A model generated the notes under the pieces. The model was not told the origin of the DNA. It searched no databases and saw nothing but the letters and a program-made list of their open reading frames with translations. 64,000 nt of DNA from the NCBI GenBank assembly GCA_013112555.1, contig JABFGK010000001.1, positions 124,001 through 188,000 of the forward strand. Reading direction: 5' to 3'. Origin of the DNA: Planctomycetota bacterium (GTDB lineage Bacteria; Planctomycetota; Phycisphaerae; Phycisphaerales; UBA5793). Below, in pieces: positions 45,901 through 55,211 of this stretch. How positions within the stretch are numbered: position 1 is the stretch's first letter; every line of letters starts with the position of its first letter. The position numbers and the translations under genes were made by a program.

Positions 45901-45989
45901 GACGGGATGACGGATCAGGAAAGTCGCGCGGCATCGTGCCCTGCGTGAGAAGCGCCCTGGCCGCGGTGCTTCTCCGATGGAATCCGCGC

Positions 45990-46547
45990 TCACTTCATCT
46001 CATGCAGTTCGCGACGCAGCCACGCCCGGGCGAAGGTCCAGTCCGACTCGGCGGATCGTTTTGAGACGCTCAGGATCGAGGCGATCTCAGCCATGGTGAG
46101 CCCCCCGACAAAGCGAAGTTTGACGACTTCCGCAGCACGTTGATCAATGTCCTGCAGCCTGGTGAGTACTGCCTCCAAGTCGAGGACGTCCATTTCATTG
46201 GCCGGCATCTCGACGTCACTCGTGTGGAGCGTGACCCGATACATCTGCCCGCCGCGTTTGTCAGCGTTCCGTTTTCGTGCATGATCACACAGGATCTCGA
46301 ACATCGCACGGGCGGCACAGGCTTTGAATCGCGTCTTGCTGATGGCAGCGCCGGCACTGTTGCGGATAAGTTTGAGATAGGCCTCGTTGATCAGTTCGGT
46401 TGCCTGGAGTGTGTGTGCACGACGTTCACCCCGCATCCGGTTTTCTGCGATCCGGCGCAGGTCGGGGTAGAACTGATTGAACATCCGGTCCAGATCGTCT
46501 GATGGCAAGTCGTCATTTGGAGGGGAGTTGGAGTCCACGGCGTTCAT
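45990..46547 (-). CDS. ECF-type RNA polymerase sigma factor, planctomycete group
   Basis: A sigma factor of 185 residues, region 2 (FNQFYPDLRRIAENRMRGER...LQATELINEAYLKLI) and region 4 (VVKLRFVGGLTMAEIASILSVSKRSAESDW, a helix-turn-helix). The pattern HTLQATELINEAYLKL and SKRSAESDW marks the ECF-like sigma subfamily common in planctomycetes, where it often acts with a serine/threonine kinase. No anti-sigma factor or kinase is adjacent. It stands alone between the repeat and a methyltransferase that starts 150 bases away in the other direction. Confidence 0.93.
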   Translation of the reverse strand: MNAVDSNSPPNDDLPSDDLDRMFNQFYPDLRRIAENRMRGERRAHTLQATELINEAYLKLIRNSAGAAISKTRFKACAARAMFEILCDHARKRNADKRGGQMYRVTLHTSDVEMPANEMDVLDLEAVLTRLQDIDQRAAEVVKLRFVGGLTMAEIASILSVSKRSAESDWTFARAWLRRELHEMK

Positions 46548-46698
46548 CCATTTGTTCCGTCGTACCCAGATTTCAAAGCCGTGTGGAGTATATGCTTGGC
46601 ATGCGGACGGGAGCCGTGTGGGGGGTATACGGCTCTGAGATCACGTCGATGCCCTCGCGGGCGCCGAGAGGGTGCCAGTGCCAGTCGGCAGGAGATAA

Positions 46699-47301
46699 AT
46701 GATGTTTTTGAGTGATCAGGCAAACACGGTGGCCCAACGGCTCGTGGACCATGCACGGACCGTTGACGATGCATGGCAGATACCGGCTCTTGAGGCTGCG
46801 GTGCTGCACCAGTTGGTGGTGTCGAGTCGTCGGCGGCTTCTGCTGGAGATCGGAGTCAGTTATGGGTTTTCCACGCTGCACCTGGCTCACGCAGCCGGGC
46901 TGACCGGCGGGTATGTTCATGCCATCGAAGCGAGCGAGAAGAAGTTTCAGGCAGCGACCGCCTCACTGACTGAAGCCGGTGTGATCAATCGTGTGTTCCT
47001 GCATCTGGGTGCTGCCCAGGATGTTGTGCCGAGCCTGCGGCCGGACGGGCGATTTGATTTTCTCTTCATCGATGCCGTGAAAGCAGAGTGTTTCGAGTAT
47101 CTTGAAGCAGCCTGGCCATTGTTGAATCACGAGGATTGTCTGATCGTCACTGACAATACGACCACCCACGCCGATGAGTTGGATGACTTTTGTCGTCATC
47201 TCAGATCGCTGCCGGAGGTGATGTGCAGCACGACGCTGGACATCGGGAACGGGTTCGAGTTGTCCGTGCTGGGCAATGCCGGGGCTCGAGAAGCCGACTG
47301 A
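46699..47301 (+). CDS. Class I SAM-dependent methyltransferase, O-methyltransferase type
   Basis: A protein of 200 residues. Motif I is LLLEIGVSYGFSTLHLAHAAG, acidic loop II is YVHAIEASEKKFQAATASL, and motif IV is FDFLFIDAVKAECFEYLEAAWPLL, followed by CLIVTDNTTTHADELDDF, where the metal-binding Asp and Asn are expected for caffeoyl-CoA/catechol-type O-methyltransferases. The start is a double ATG after AGGAG. It is monocistronic and divergent from the sigma factor; a link between the two is possible but not shown. Substrate unknown. Confidence 0.88.
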   Translation: MMFLSDQANTVAQRLVDHARTVDDAWQIPALEAAVLHQLVVSSRRRLLLEIGVSYGFSTLHLAHAAGLTGGYVHAIEASEKKFQAATASLTEAGVINRVFLHLGAAQDVVPSLRPDGRFDFLFIDAVKAECFEYLEAAWPLLNHEDCLIVTDNTTTHADELDDFCRHLRSLPEVMCSTTLDIGNGFELSVLGNAGAREAD

Positions 47302-47946
47302 GCGTTTGTATCTCGGGGGCAGGTAGTCCAAAACGGACACGGCCGCGCCGATTGTCGGGCGAGCCAATACTCCCCTTCTCGTATTGGCATGACCTGAGTT
47401 TCGGACACGGCCGGCCGGATCAACTTATCCCTACCGCCCTCTCCAAGGCGACAGTTCATGACTGCAGTGCCATCGTGACGGCCCGGTTGCGTCGCACCGT
47501 ACATTGACGGTGCAATCAACCAGCAGCCGAAACGGGACCGAGTGCGGTGCATCAGACCAACCAAGTGGTCGTCTGACCAGCAAGCCGCGCTCGTCGGCAC
47601 ATGCGAAAATCGCTTCACTCAATAGGGTTTTGCAGGACCGGCGCTCGATGCGCCACAGGTGTTCATGGAACCGTCAACGATTGGTTCGAATCGAGCCTGC
47701 TCGTGTGACGTGTTCGGCTGTGCGAGGAAGCATGCCTCGCGTCCTGCCCGGGGCAGCGTGGCCCCATGCGTGCATTGTAACAGAAGTATCGGTTCGTGTT
47801 CAACATTGCGGCCAATGTTTGAACGAAAATAGTCCAGTTTGTGACGACCGATTTTTCGGTCGGCGGCATGGGTATTTTCATCGGTACAAACTGCATCGAC
47901 ATGTCGTGATGCTGTGGGTGACTCAACGTACCTGTTTGGCAGAGAC
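47302..47946. other. Large intergenic region with hairpins, no supported gene
   Basis: 645 bases between convergent genes. Short frames on both strands lack ribosome sites and conserved character. Two clear hairpins occur: GCCAATAC/GTATTGGC (47363-47370 with 47381-47388) and GCACCGT/ACGGTGC with a six-base loop (47494-47513). A further CGACCGA/TCGGTCG hairpin lies at about 47845. It may hold a small RNA or a decayed gene. Confidence 0.4.
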
Positions 47947-48549
47947 TTAGCGAGATTGACCCGTGAAGAGTTCGTGATTCTCGAGGATTCCTCGGGCAAC
48001 GTCGACGAGTGTGCGGCGATTGTCGCGTGCCTGCTTCTGCAACCGCTGCATCGCATCCTGTTCGGTGATCCCGATGTGTTCGACCAGCACCCACTTGGCA
48101 CGCTCGATGGTTTTTCGGTCTTCGAGCCGTTGTGTTAGTTTAGTAATCTGGTCGTTCGATTCGTGGTGGGAAAGGAACTGTCCCCAGGCGACCGACAATG
48201 TCACGCGGAGGTCCTGTTCATTGATCGGTTTGACCAGATACCCGAAGACACCGATTCGCGCGCTGGTTTTGGCATACTCAGGGTCGGAGTAGGCACTGAT
48301 GATGACGACCGGGATCCCGAGTTCACTGAAGATGATTTTGGCTGCATCCAGGCCGCTCATACGTGGCATCTGGATGTCAAGCAAGGCCATATCGGGTCGC
48401 TCGTCCCGGCAGGTTTCGATTGCCTGTTCGCCATCGGGAACAGGTCCGATGACCTCATAGCCAAGTTCACGGAGCGACCGGGCTGTGCCCTCTATGACGA
48501 GTAATTCGTCATCGGCAATCAGTATTCGTTTCAATTCCTGCTCGGGCAT
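47947..48549 (-). CDS. Response regulator with ANTAR RNA-binding domain
   Basis: A protein of 200 residues. The receiver domain has Asp11/Asp12 acidic pocket residues, the phospho-accepting Asp58 (ALLDIQMPRMSG), the conserved Ser85 and Lys107 (GYLVKPINEQDL). The C-terminal ANTAR domain is at about 140-195 (RLEDRKTIERAKWVLVEHIGITEQDAMQRLQKQARDNRRT and following). ANTAR regulators such as EutV and AmiR bind paired hairpins in nascent RNA and prevent termination. The start is ATG 48549 with AAGGAG 8 bases upstream. No kinase lies next to it; an HWE-type kinase, the usual partner type, is at 58.2 kb. Confidence 0.93.
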   Translation of the reverse strand: MPEQELKRILIADDELLVIEGTARSLRELGYEVIGPVPDGEQAIETCRDERPDMALLDIQMPRMSGLDAAKIIFSELGIPVVIISAYSDPEYAKTSARIGVFGYLVKPINEQDLRVTLSVAWGQFLSHHESNDQITKLTQRLEDRKTIERAKWVLVEHIGITEQDAMQRLQKQARDNRRTLVDVARGILENHELFTGQSR

Positions 48550-48750
48550 CTTCGCCGCTCCTTCTGTGCGATCCCTCACAACCCACTGCAAACAGGCGAC
48601 CTGCTTCGATCGACCGGTCCACCCTGAACGTACAGAACATAGTATTCCGGACAATGCCCCGGGGTGTATGGGTAAAACTGCTACCCCCTGAGCGCCCGCT
48701 TTATTCCTTGAACAACCGTATTCGACATACCGGTATGGACGACCGGCAGG

Positions 48751-49923
48751 TTAGTCGAGCCAGTCCTCTTGCCTGAGCCGATCCGGGACATAGACCTCGG
48801 TCACATAGGAAATGTCCTTCGTGATGAGCGATTCGACCTCCATCTTGAACCCGTTGCGGAGCATGTGTTTGATTTCGCGCTGCCAGTGCTTCTTCTCCCG
48901 GAACCAGGGGTAGGCGGCAATCTGCTTGGCCCTGGACTTGTCGCGGTCATTCAGGGCGATCTGAACATCGTCGCTCAGTTCATAGCGGTCGTAGTCCTTG
49001 GCCCGTATGCCCATGAACTTCGCATCCGGGACTGCCATGCGTTGGCTTTCAAACGCAAGGCTGATCGAGCCTTGCTTGATGACGGAGTAGATGTAGTGCC
49101 CCCAAGGGTCGCAATCGAGCAGGCAGTACACCGGCAGGCCGAGTTCATCGTGGAGACGTCGCAGCAGCCGCCGGACGCCTCGGGACGGTTGGCCGCCGCC
49201 TTCGGTGAGAATGCAGTTGTGTTTCTTCCAGAACTTGTCCTCGTTGAATCGTGACCAGACGGTGTTCTTTTCGACGTGGAGCACGAAGTCTGCTTCGCAC
49301 TTCTTGAATTGGACGACGTCCGGCTCGACGATTGAGGGGATCGCATACCCGCCGGAGCCCATTCTGCGGCAATCAATCGAATCACCGGAGTCGATGACGG
49401 TGATGTTGCCGACCATCGTCCCGGCTTTCTTGGCAAAGACATGCAGTTCCTCGCGCAGGGCACCGAGCGTCACTTCGAGGTCTTCGAGGATGGGGTCGGA
49501 CTCGTCCTGCCCGGCAAACGTCTTCTCTTTGGTACCCGGTATTGAGTGCAGTGACTTGTAGTACATACCTCGAAGTGAGAGCGTTTTGCCGGCCTCGACC
49601 AGGTCTTTGCAGCCGGACGCCATGAGCGTGGTCTGCATGAACTTACGTGCCTGGTTGAGGTTAAAGAGATTTCGCGTCTGGGTATTGGCACCCATCTCCA
49701 GAATACGTCGTTTTTTGCTGTAGCGAGTATTTGAGAGTGACCGTGTGGGTATTTCAATGCCGGGATCGCGGCCGGCCAATGCAGACCGTTCAATGCCGCG
49801 TGTCAGGTCCACAATGTTCTTGACGGTCGCTCGATCACGGGTCTTGCGTGAACGCGCATTTGTTGCAGCCGATGGTGTCTTTTTGGATCGGGGTACGGCA
49901 GCGCTCTTCTTTTTCTTGGCCAT
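48751..49923 (-). CDS. top6A: DNA topoisomerase VI subunit A (Spo11/TopVIA family)
   Basis: A protein of 390 residues. The catalytic tyrosine is in LRGMYYKS (Tyr121 or 122) of the winged-helix domain, and the Toprim domain has Glu218 (LHVEKNTVW) and the DCDPWGHYIYS pair (Asp270, Asp272). These are the hallmarks of the A subunit, which cleaves both DNA strands. It has a Lys/Arg-rich N-terminal extension of about 40 residues. Topo VI normally needs an ATPase subunit B; no such gene is in the neighbourhood or window. The family is archaeal and eukaryotic, with scattered bacterial cases. The neighbours are unrelated, and horizontal transfer is possible. Confidence 0.93.
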   Translation of the reverse strand: MAKKKKSAAVPRSKKTPSAATNARSRKTRDRATVKNIVDLTRGIERSALAGRDPGIEIPTRSLSNTRYSKKRRILEMGANTQTRNLFNLNQARKFMQTTLMASGCKDLVEAGKTLSLRGMYYKSLHSIPGTKEKTFAGQDESDPILEDLEVTLGALREELHVFAKKAGTMVGNITVIDSGDSIDCRRMGSGGYAIPSIVEPDVVQFKKCEADFVLHVEKNTVWSRFNEDKFWKKHNCILTEGGGQPSRGVRRLLRRLHDELGLPVYCLLDCDPWGHYIYSVIKQGSISLAFESQRMAVPDAKFMGIRAKDYDRYELSDDVQIALNDRDKSRAKQIAAYPWFREKKHWQREIKHMLRNGFKMEVESLITKDISYVTEVYVPDRLRQEDWLD

Positions 49924-50532
49924 GCTGTTGGGATCTCACAATGAACCGGTCTCTTTGTGGGGATGCACTCATTTGTTTGTGTGCAGGTGAGTGTAGGCCG
50001 CTGCACCGGGGGCCTGTGCATGCGGCTCTTGTGAGTTGATCGACGGTCCGAATGTCGGTGCTTGAACATTGGCCGCCCACGAACCGACCCCGGTCAACAC
50101 CTGAGACAGGGGCGAATGAGCGTGTTTTTTGGGTGAGATCGGGGTCATTTGGAACCCGAGTTCCGGATCGGACGAAACAGTGGGGGAGTCCGTGAGCACA
50201 TCGGACCGGACAGGGTACTGCTTTTGTGAGGTTTGGTCTGCTTCCTCGGCGTTTCAGCCGAGGTACGGGTCTTTTGAGTCTGCACTGTCTGGAGCCACCG
50301 GCGGTCATATCAGCCAGTCGGTCTGCGCAGGTAGTGACATCGGCAATCTTGCTGATAGATAGATGGCGCTGTTCAGACTAGAGTATTTCGTATCGGACCC
50401 TCACAGGGTGGGGACCGTGGATGGAGGCACGATACAGGTGCCATCAGACAAGTCAGTCGCAGGTTTCCTGCGAACGTGGATGAAATTCAGTTTTGCATTT
50501 GGTCTATTCCAGATTCGGTAAGGAGCACTATC
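49924..50532. other. Large intergenic region between divergent genes
   Basis: 609 bases. A 76-residue frame on the reverse strand (49969-50199) and a plus-strand frame (50129-50362) have coding-like composition but no ribosome site. A 7-bp hairpin CCTCGGC/GCCGAGG is at about 50247-50267. Promoters for topVIA and the DUF11 lipoprotein must lie here. Confidence 0.4.
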
Positions 50533-52164
50533 GTGAATTGGAAGTCTATCCGCCCATTCGTGTCTGCCGTGGCCGTCGGCCTGGTAGCGTGCGCGATTGC
50601 GGGCTGTGAAGCGTCAGACAAGGCAAACCAACCGGGTATTGATACCGGCCCGTGGGATCGGGACGGCCGCCCGGTGGCCAAGAGTGAACCGGCCGTGGCC
50701 GCTGAGCCGCAGGTTAAGGCCGAGCCGCAACAGGTTGGCTTCTGGTGGCCGGGCGATCAATCTCGGCAGTATCAATGGGTCACGATGGCATATCCGACGG
50801 GTGATCCTCGGACCAGCGCCATTGGAATCGAAAAGGGAGTTCCTCGGGAAGTTCGGTTGAATCAGCCGTTTGAGTACCTGATTCGCGTGACGAATCTTTC
50901 CAGTGTGACGCTCGAAGACGTCGTCGTCACGGATCAGTTGGGTTCAAACTTCAGGTTGACCGACTCCGATCCGGATGCGTTGGATGGCGGCAACGGGATG
51001 TATTCGTGGGGGATCGGCTCACTCGGCCCGCGTGAGATGCGCGTGATTCGGGTGACGGGTCTGGCCACGGCAGAGGGTATGGTGACCAGTTGCGCCACCG
51101 TGACCTACAACTCCCTGCTGTGCAGTTCGATTACAGTCGTCGAGCCGCAGTTGCGTCTGACCAAGAGCGGGCCGGCCGAGGTGCTGCGCTGCGATCAGTT
51201 CGCCTATACCTACGAGGTGACCAATCCGGGCACCGGCATGTTGTCTGACGTGAAGATCACGGATCGGCTACCGAACGGTCTTAAGACGACCGACGGGAAC
51301 CAGACGGTGAACATCAACGTCGGGCAGTTGGCCCCGGGGCAGACCCGTGCGTTCCGTGCGAACGTCGAGGCGGCCCAGGGTGGTCGGTTTGCCAGCATGG
51401 CCACTGCCACCGGAGGCGGCGGGCTTGAGGCGAAGTCCGACGAGGTCGCCACCATGGCGTACGCGCCGAAGCTCGAGATCACCAAGACCGGTCCTGAGAT
51501 GCTGTTCATCGGTCGGGACGTGACCTATGAGATCACGGTGAAGAACACCGGTGACGGTGTGGCCCGTGATGCGGTCATCGAAGACGTGGTGCCGCGGGGC
51601 GCAATCTTCGTCAGTGCGAGCGACAACGGCACGCTGACCGGGAACACGGTCCGATGGAACCTCGGGAACCTGCCGGCCGGCGGATCGCGGACGGTGAATG
51701 TGCGATTCGGGACCGATCAGATCGGCGTGATTCGCAACGAAGCCAAGGCGATGGCCTACTGTGCCGAAGCCGTATCGGCCACCGCACAGACGGATTACCA
51801 GGGCATCCCGGCGATCCTGCTTGAGGTCGTTGATGCGACCGACCCGATTCGGGTTGGCGATAACGTCACCTATGTCATCACGGTGACGAACCAGGGTTCG
51901 GCTGTGGCCAACCGCGTCAAGATCATCTGCAACCTCGAAGATGAAATGCAGTTTGTCTCGGCGTCCGGTGCCACGACAGCGACTGCCACCGGCTCCAAGA
52001 TCGAGTTCGAGCCGCTTGGTTCCCTCGCTGCCGGTGCTGAGGCGACCTGGCGTGTTGTGGTCAAGGCAGTGGCGGTCGGCGACGTCCGATTCAAGACGGC
52101 CATGACCAGCAGCATCATCACGCGTCCGGTCGAGGAAACCGAGTCGACCAACTTCTATCGCTAA
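50533..52164 (+). CDS. DUF11-repeat lipoprotein (OmcB-like)
   Basis: A predicted lipoprotein of 543 residues. The start is GTG 50533 with AAGGAG 7 bases upstream. The signal sequence ends in the lipobox AIAGC (Cys at about 25). After a Pro/Ala/Glu-rich linker there are about four DUF11 domains with the typical phrases FEYLIRVTNLSSVTLEDVVVTDQL, YTYEVTNPGTGMLSDVKITD, VTYEITVKNTGDGVARDAVIEDVVP and VTYVITVTNQGSAVANRVKI. Domains of this kind build rod-like surface proteins. A terminator follows. The partner or cargo is unknown. Confidence 0.9.
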   Translation: MNWKSIRPFVSAVAVGLVACAIAGCEASDKANQPGIDTGPWDRDGRPVAKSEPAVAAEPQVKAEPQQVGFWWPGDQSRQYQWVTMAYPTGDPRTSAIGIEKGVPREVRLNQPFEYLIRVTNLSSVTLEDVVVTDQLGSNFRLTDSDPDALDGGNGMYSWGIGSLGPREMRVIRVTGLATAEGMVTSCATVTYNSLLCSSITVVEPQLRLTKSGPAEVLRCDQFAYTYEVTNPGTGMLSDVKITDRLPNGLKTTDGNQTVNINVGQLAPGQTRAFRANVEAAQGGRFASMATATGGGGLEAKSDEVATMAYAPKLEITKTGPEMLFIGRDVTYEITVKNTGDGVARDAVIEDVVPRGAIFVSASDNGTLTGNTVRWNLGNLPAGGSRTVNVRFGTDQIGVIRNEAKAMAYCAEAVSATAQTDYQGIPAILLEVVDATDPIRVGDNVTYVITVTNQGSAVANRVKIICNLEDEMQFVSASGATTATATGSKIEFEPLGSLAAGAEATWRVVVKAVAVGDVRFKTAMTSSIITRPVEETESTNFYR

Positions 52165-52224
52165 GTACAACCTTGATGAGCGGTCCGGGGAACGCCTCTG
52201 ATCGTTCATCGCAGAGAATCAATG

Positions 52225-52259
52225 CACGTCGGGTCTGAAAAGGCCCGGCGTGTTTTTTT
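52225..52259 (+). terminator. Terminator after the DUF11 lipoprotein
   Basis: CACGTCGGGTCT pairs with AGGCCCGGCGTG (two G-T pairs) around gaaa, followed by seven T residues. Confidence 0.9.
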
Positions 52260-52288
52260 GTCCCCTGCAGTGGTGCCGACCCGAGCCG

Positions 52289-53256
52289 TCAGGCAACAAG
52301 CGGTCGCTTCGGACGTGCCAGTTGACTCAGCAGCATGGCCAGCAACATCAGTGACGCTCCGGCAACCTCGATCGGCGACATCCGTTCGCTCAGGATTAGA
52401 TACCCGAATACGGCTGCAAACACGGCTTCGAGACTCAGCAGGATGACGGCATGGGCCGGTGGTGCCTGCCGTTGGGCCACCACCTGGAGGGTAAACGCAA
52501 TGCCGACCGAACACACGCCGCTGTAGGCAACGGCCCAGCGTGCAGCGATGAGGCCGGTGCCCGGCTCGGCGTCGAGGATCCATGCGGCAGCAATCGACAA
52601 CACGGCGCAGACGGCAAACTGCATCGATGCCAGGGCGAGCGGATTCTGCCGACGGGCCAGCCGGGAGATGACCAGGACATGCACCGCCCACGCCAGCGCA
52701 CCGGCCAGGACGAGCAGGTCACCGATCAGGACGGGTGACACGGCCCCACCGGCCGGGGTGGCCTCAGATGCCGGAACCTCGGCCATCCGCATCAGGAGGA
52801 GCCCGACTGTGGCGAGGCAGGCCCCGATCCAGGTCCAGCGATGCGTTCGGGAGCCGACTGTGAGTGCCAGCATCGGCACGAACAGGACATAGAGGCCGGT
52901 GATGAAGCCGGCTCGCCCGGCAGTGGTGTACTGCAAGCCCATCTGTTGGAAGGTGGCCGCTATGAACAGGACGGTCCCGGCGACGATGCCGGCTATCAAG
53001 AGGCCGGACCCTGTCGAGCCGCGGGTGAGTGGCCGCCTCGGAGGCCGTCGTCGCATGGTGAGGCCTGCCACCCGGGTCGTGCGCGGACGAGGACGGCAAA
53101 CGGGAGGACGACCAGCGCCCCGATGGCAAACCGGGCTGCGTTGAACGTGGACGGGCCGCAGTGCTCCATGCCGAGCCGTTGGGCGACGAATCCAGCCCCC
53201 CAGATGGCTGAGGCTGCCAGGAGCATCACGTCTGCATGGAGTGTGCGAGCGTGCAT
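52289..53256 (-). CDS. EamA/DMT superfamily transporter, frameshifted
   Basis: A membrane transporter with two EamA domains, about ten helices. The N-terminal part, from ATG 53256, encodes MLLAASAIWGAGFVAQRLGMEHCGPSTFNA and the first two helices. From about 53045-53090 the rest continues in another frame (FQQMGLQYTTAGRAGFITGLYVLFVPM, and the second EamA domain with GIAFTLQVVAQRQAPPAHAVILLSLEAVFA). Adding one base would join them into about 322 residues, a normal size. The family includes drug/metabolite exporters; the substrate is unknown. The cause is either a sequence deletion error or a mutation. Confidence 0.85.
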
Positions 53257-53395
53257 TGTTGAGTCTCAATCCTCCACCTGGCGCTCACGCGGTTGGAGCG
53301 GGGGAGTGTAGTCTGTCGGGTATGGCGTTGCCGACAGTCCCGGGTTGTGCGTCGGTGAGATTCGCACTGCCGAATCTTGCCGATACGATGCGTGT

Positions 53396-55207
53396 ATGTC
53401 TGGATTCCAACAGTCGCCACGTCAGCCGGCCACCCTGGCCGCTGCCTGGGAGCATCACCGTAACGGTCGATTCCCGATGGCAGAATCAATGTATCGCACC
53501 ATTCTGAAGCGCCAGCCCGGCAATGTGGATGCGCTGCGGCTGCTCGGGAATGTGCTGCGTCGAACCGGGCGGGCCGAGGAAGCCGTGGGGCTGCTGGAGA
53601 AGGCTGTTCGGATCAAGGGCAACGTGGCAGACAACCAGATGGAACTCGGGTCGGCCGCTGCCGCTGCCGGGCGTATGGATGTGGCCGTGGCAGCGTTGCA
53701 AAAAGCGATCGAGTTGAAGCCGGCACTGGCCGATGCGTATGGCCGGCTGGCGCATCTCTTTCTCAGTTCATTTGACGCCGCCGGTGCCTGTCGGGTTTTG
53801 GAGGACGGGCTGACGCACTGCCAGGGTGACATACGGCTTCACAAGGCAGCCGGCGATGCGTGGTTGACGCGAGGGGTGGCGGAGAAGGCACTGGAACACT
53901 ACCGCCAGGTGTTGGCCATCCAGCCGCAGGCCGGTGCGCCGGCACATGCCGACCTCGGGTCGGCACTGCGCGTACTCGGCCGTCTCGATGAGGCGATCGA
54001 GCAATACGATACGGCACTCTCGACGCAGCGCGGGTTACCGAACGCACTGGCAGGCAAGGCCGAGATTCTCGAGTCACTCGGCCGAACTGAGGATGCGCTG
54101 GCGCTGATCGAGCCGGCCGTCCGGACCGGGCAGCAGGTCCACCCGGATTGCGCCCTCACGTTTGCTCGACTGGCAAAGAGATCGAAGCGGTACGAAGACG
54201 GGCTGCGAGTCATCGAACGGGTGACCAAATCACCGTCGATCCCGATCCCGTATCGATCGATGGCATCAATGGCAATGGGTGAATTGCTCGAAGCGGCCGG
54301 CGATTGTGACCGGGCATTTGAGTCTTACACCGAGGGGAATCGGCTGTATCAGACACGGTTTGAGGAGACCGGCTATGTCCGCATGATCGACGTCCTGCTC
54401 GAGACGTTTTCACAGGAGGCGGTTGGGGATCTGGCTCGCTCGGGGAGCACATCAGAGCGGCCGTTGTTCATTCTGGGGATGCCGAGGTCAGGCACGAGTC
54501 TGGTCGAGCAGATACTCTCGAGCCATCCGGATGTGTTCGGGGCCGGCGAGTTGACCGAGATCCCGAATCTGGCCATGGGGATGCCGGATCGAGTCGCGCA
54601 GCAGGGCACACAGGACGCTCCGGTTGATGAGTTTCCGATGGGAGTCGTGCAGCTGCATGCGGATTCGGTGGCTCGGCTTACGAGTCAGCATCTGGAGTAT
54701 CTCGACACGATGAACCAGGCGGATCGGTACGTCACTGACAAACTGCCGAATAACTACCTGTACCTCGGTCTGATCTGGATGTTGTTCCCCCAGGCACGCG
54801 TGATTCACTGTACACGCCATCCGGTCGAGACGTGTTTTTCCTGCTTTGCCACCAGGCTCAGCCCGGTGCACGGCTACGCAAACAATCTGCTGCACACGGC
54901 CGTCGCGTATCGACAGTATCGCCGGGTCATGGGCCACTGGAAGCAGGTGCTCCCAGACTTGCAGATACTCGATGTGCCCTACGAGCAGGTGGTCGACGAT
55001 CCGGAGCACTGGACCCGGGCGCTGCTTGAGTTCTGCGATCTGCCGTGGGACGATGCGTGTCTGAAGTTCTACGAGTCGAAACGCGTGACGCGCACCGCGA
55101 GTATTGACCAGGTACGGCAACCAATTTACCGGTCGTCGGTGAAGCGCTCCGACAAGTTCGGACATCATCTTGACGACTTGCGGGCAGCGCTGGCTGACTT
55201 CACCTAG
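53396..55207 (+). CDS. TPR-containing sulfotransferase
   Basis: A protein of 603 residues. Residues about 15-330 hold roughly eight TPR-like helix pairs (for example NVDALRLLGNVLRRTGRAEEAV, HADLGSALRVLGRLDEAIEQYD). The C-terminal part begins with the PAPS 5'-phosphosulfate loop GMPRSGTSLVEQIL (about residue 362) and includes the 3'-phosphate-binding segment VIHCTRHPVETCFSCF. TPR-sulfotransferase fusions are common in planctomycetes and marine bacteria, often among exopolysaccharide or protein-modifying genes. The start ATG 53396 lacks a clear ribosome site. Substrate unknown. Confidence 0.9.
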   Translation: MSGFQQSPRQPATLAAAWEHHRNGRFPMAESMYRTILKRQPGNVDALRLLGNVLRRTGRAEEAVGLLEKAVRIKGNVADNQMELGSAAAAAGRMDVAVAALQKAIELKPALADAYGRLAHLFLSSFDAAGACRVLEDGLTHCQGDIRLHKAAGDAWLTRGVAEKALEHYRQVLAIQPQAGAPAHADLGSALRVLGRLDEAIEQYDTALSTQRGLPNALAGKAEILESLGRTEDALALIEPAVRTGQQVHPDCALTFARLAKRSKRYEDGLRVIERVTKSPSIPIPYRSMASMAMGELLEAAGDCDRAFESYTEGNRLYQTRFEETGYVRMIDVLLETFSQEAVGDLARSGSTSERPLFILGMPRSGTSLVEQILSSHPDVFGAGELTEIPNLAMGMPDRVAQQGTQDAPVDEFPMGVVQLHADSVARLTSQHLEYLDTMNQADRYVTDKLPNNYLYLGLIWMLFPQARVIHCTRHPVETCFSCFATRLSPVHGYANNLLHTAVAYRQYRRVMGHWKQVLPDLQILDVPYEQVVDDPEHWTRALLEFCDLPWDDACLKFYESKRVTRTASIDQVRQPIYRSSVKRSDKFGHHLDDLRAALADFT

Positions 55208-55211
55208 CGGG

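Noticed and set aside
47619..48101. 160-residue reverse frame and 47504-47950 plus frame
   Set aside because: Both lack ribosome sites and overlap the end of the response regulator or each other; neither looks protein-like.
49969..50199. 76-residue frame upstream of topVIA
   Set aside because: Composition is acceptable but it starts without a ribosome site, is low in order (Ser, Pro, His-rich) and shows no recognisable family. Left uncalled; conservation would decide.
52289..53269. 326-residue single frame for the EamA gene starting at 53269
   Set aside because: The first 75 residues of that frame are basic and unlike a transporter; the real N-terminus is in another frame starting at 53256.
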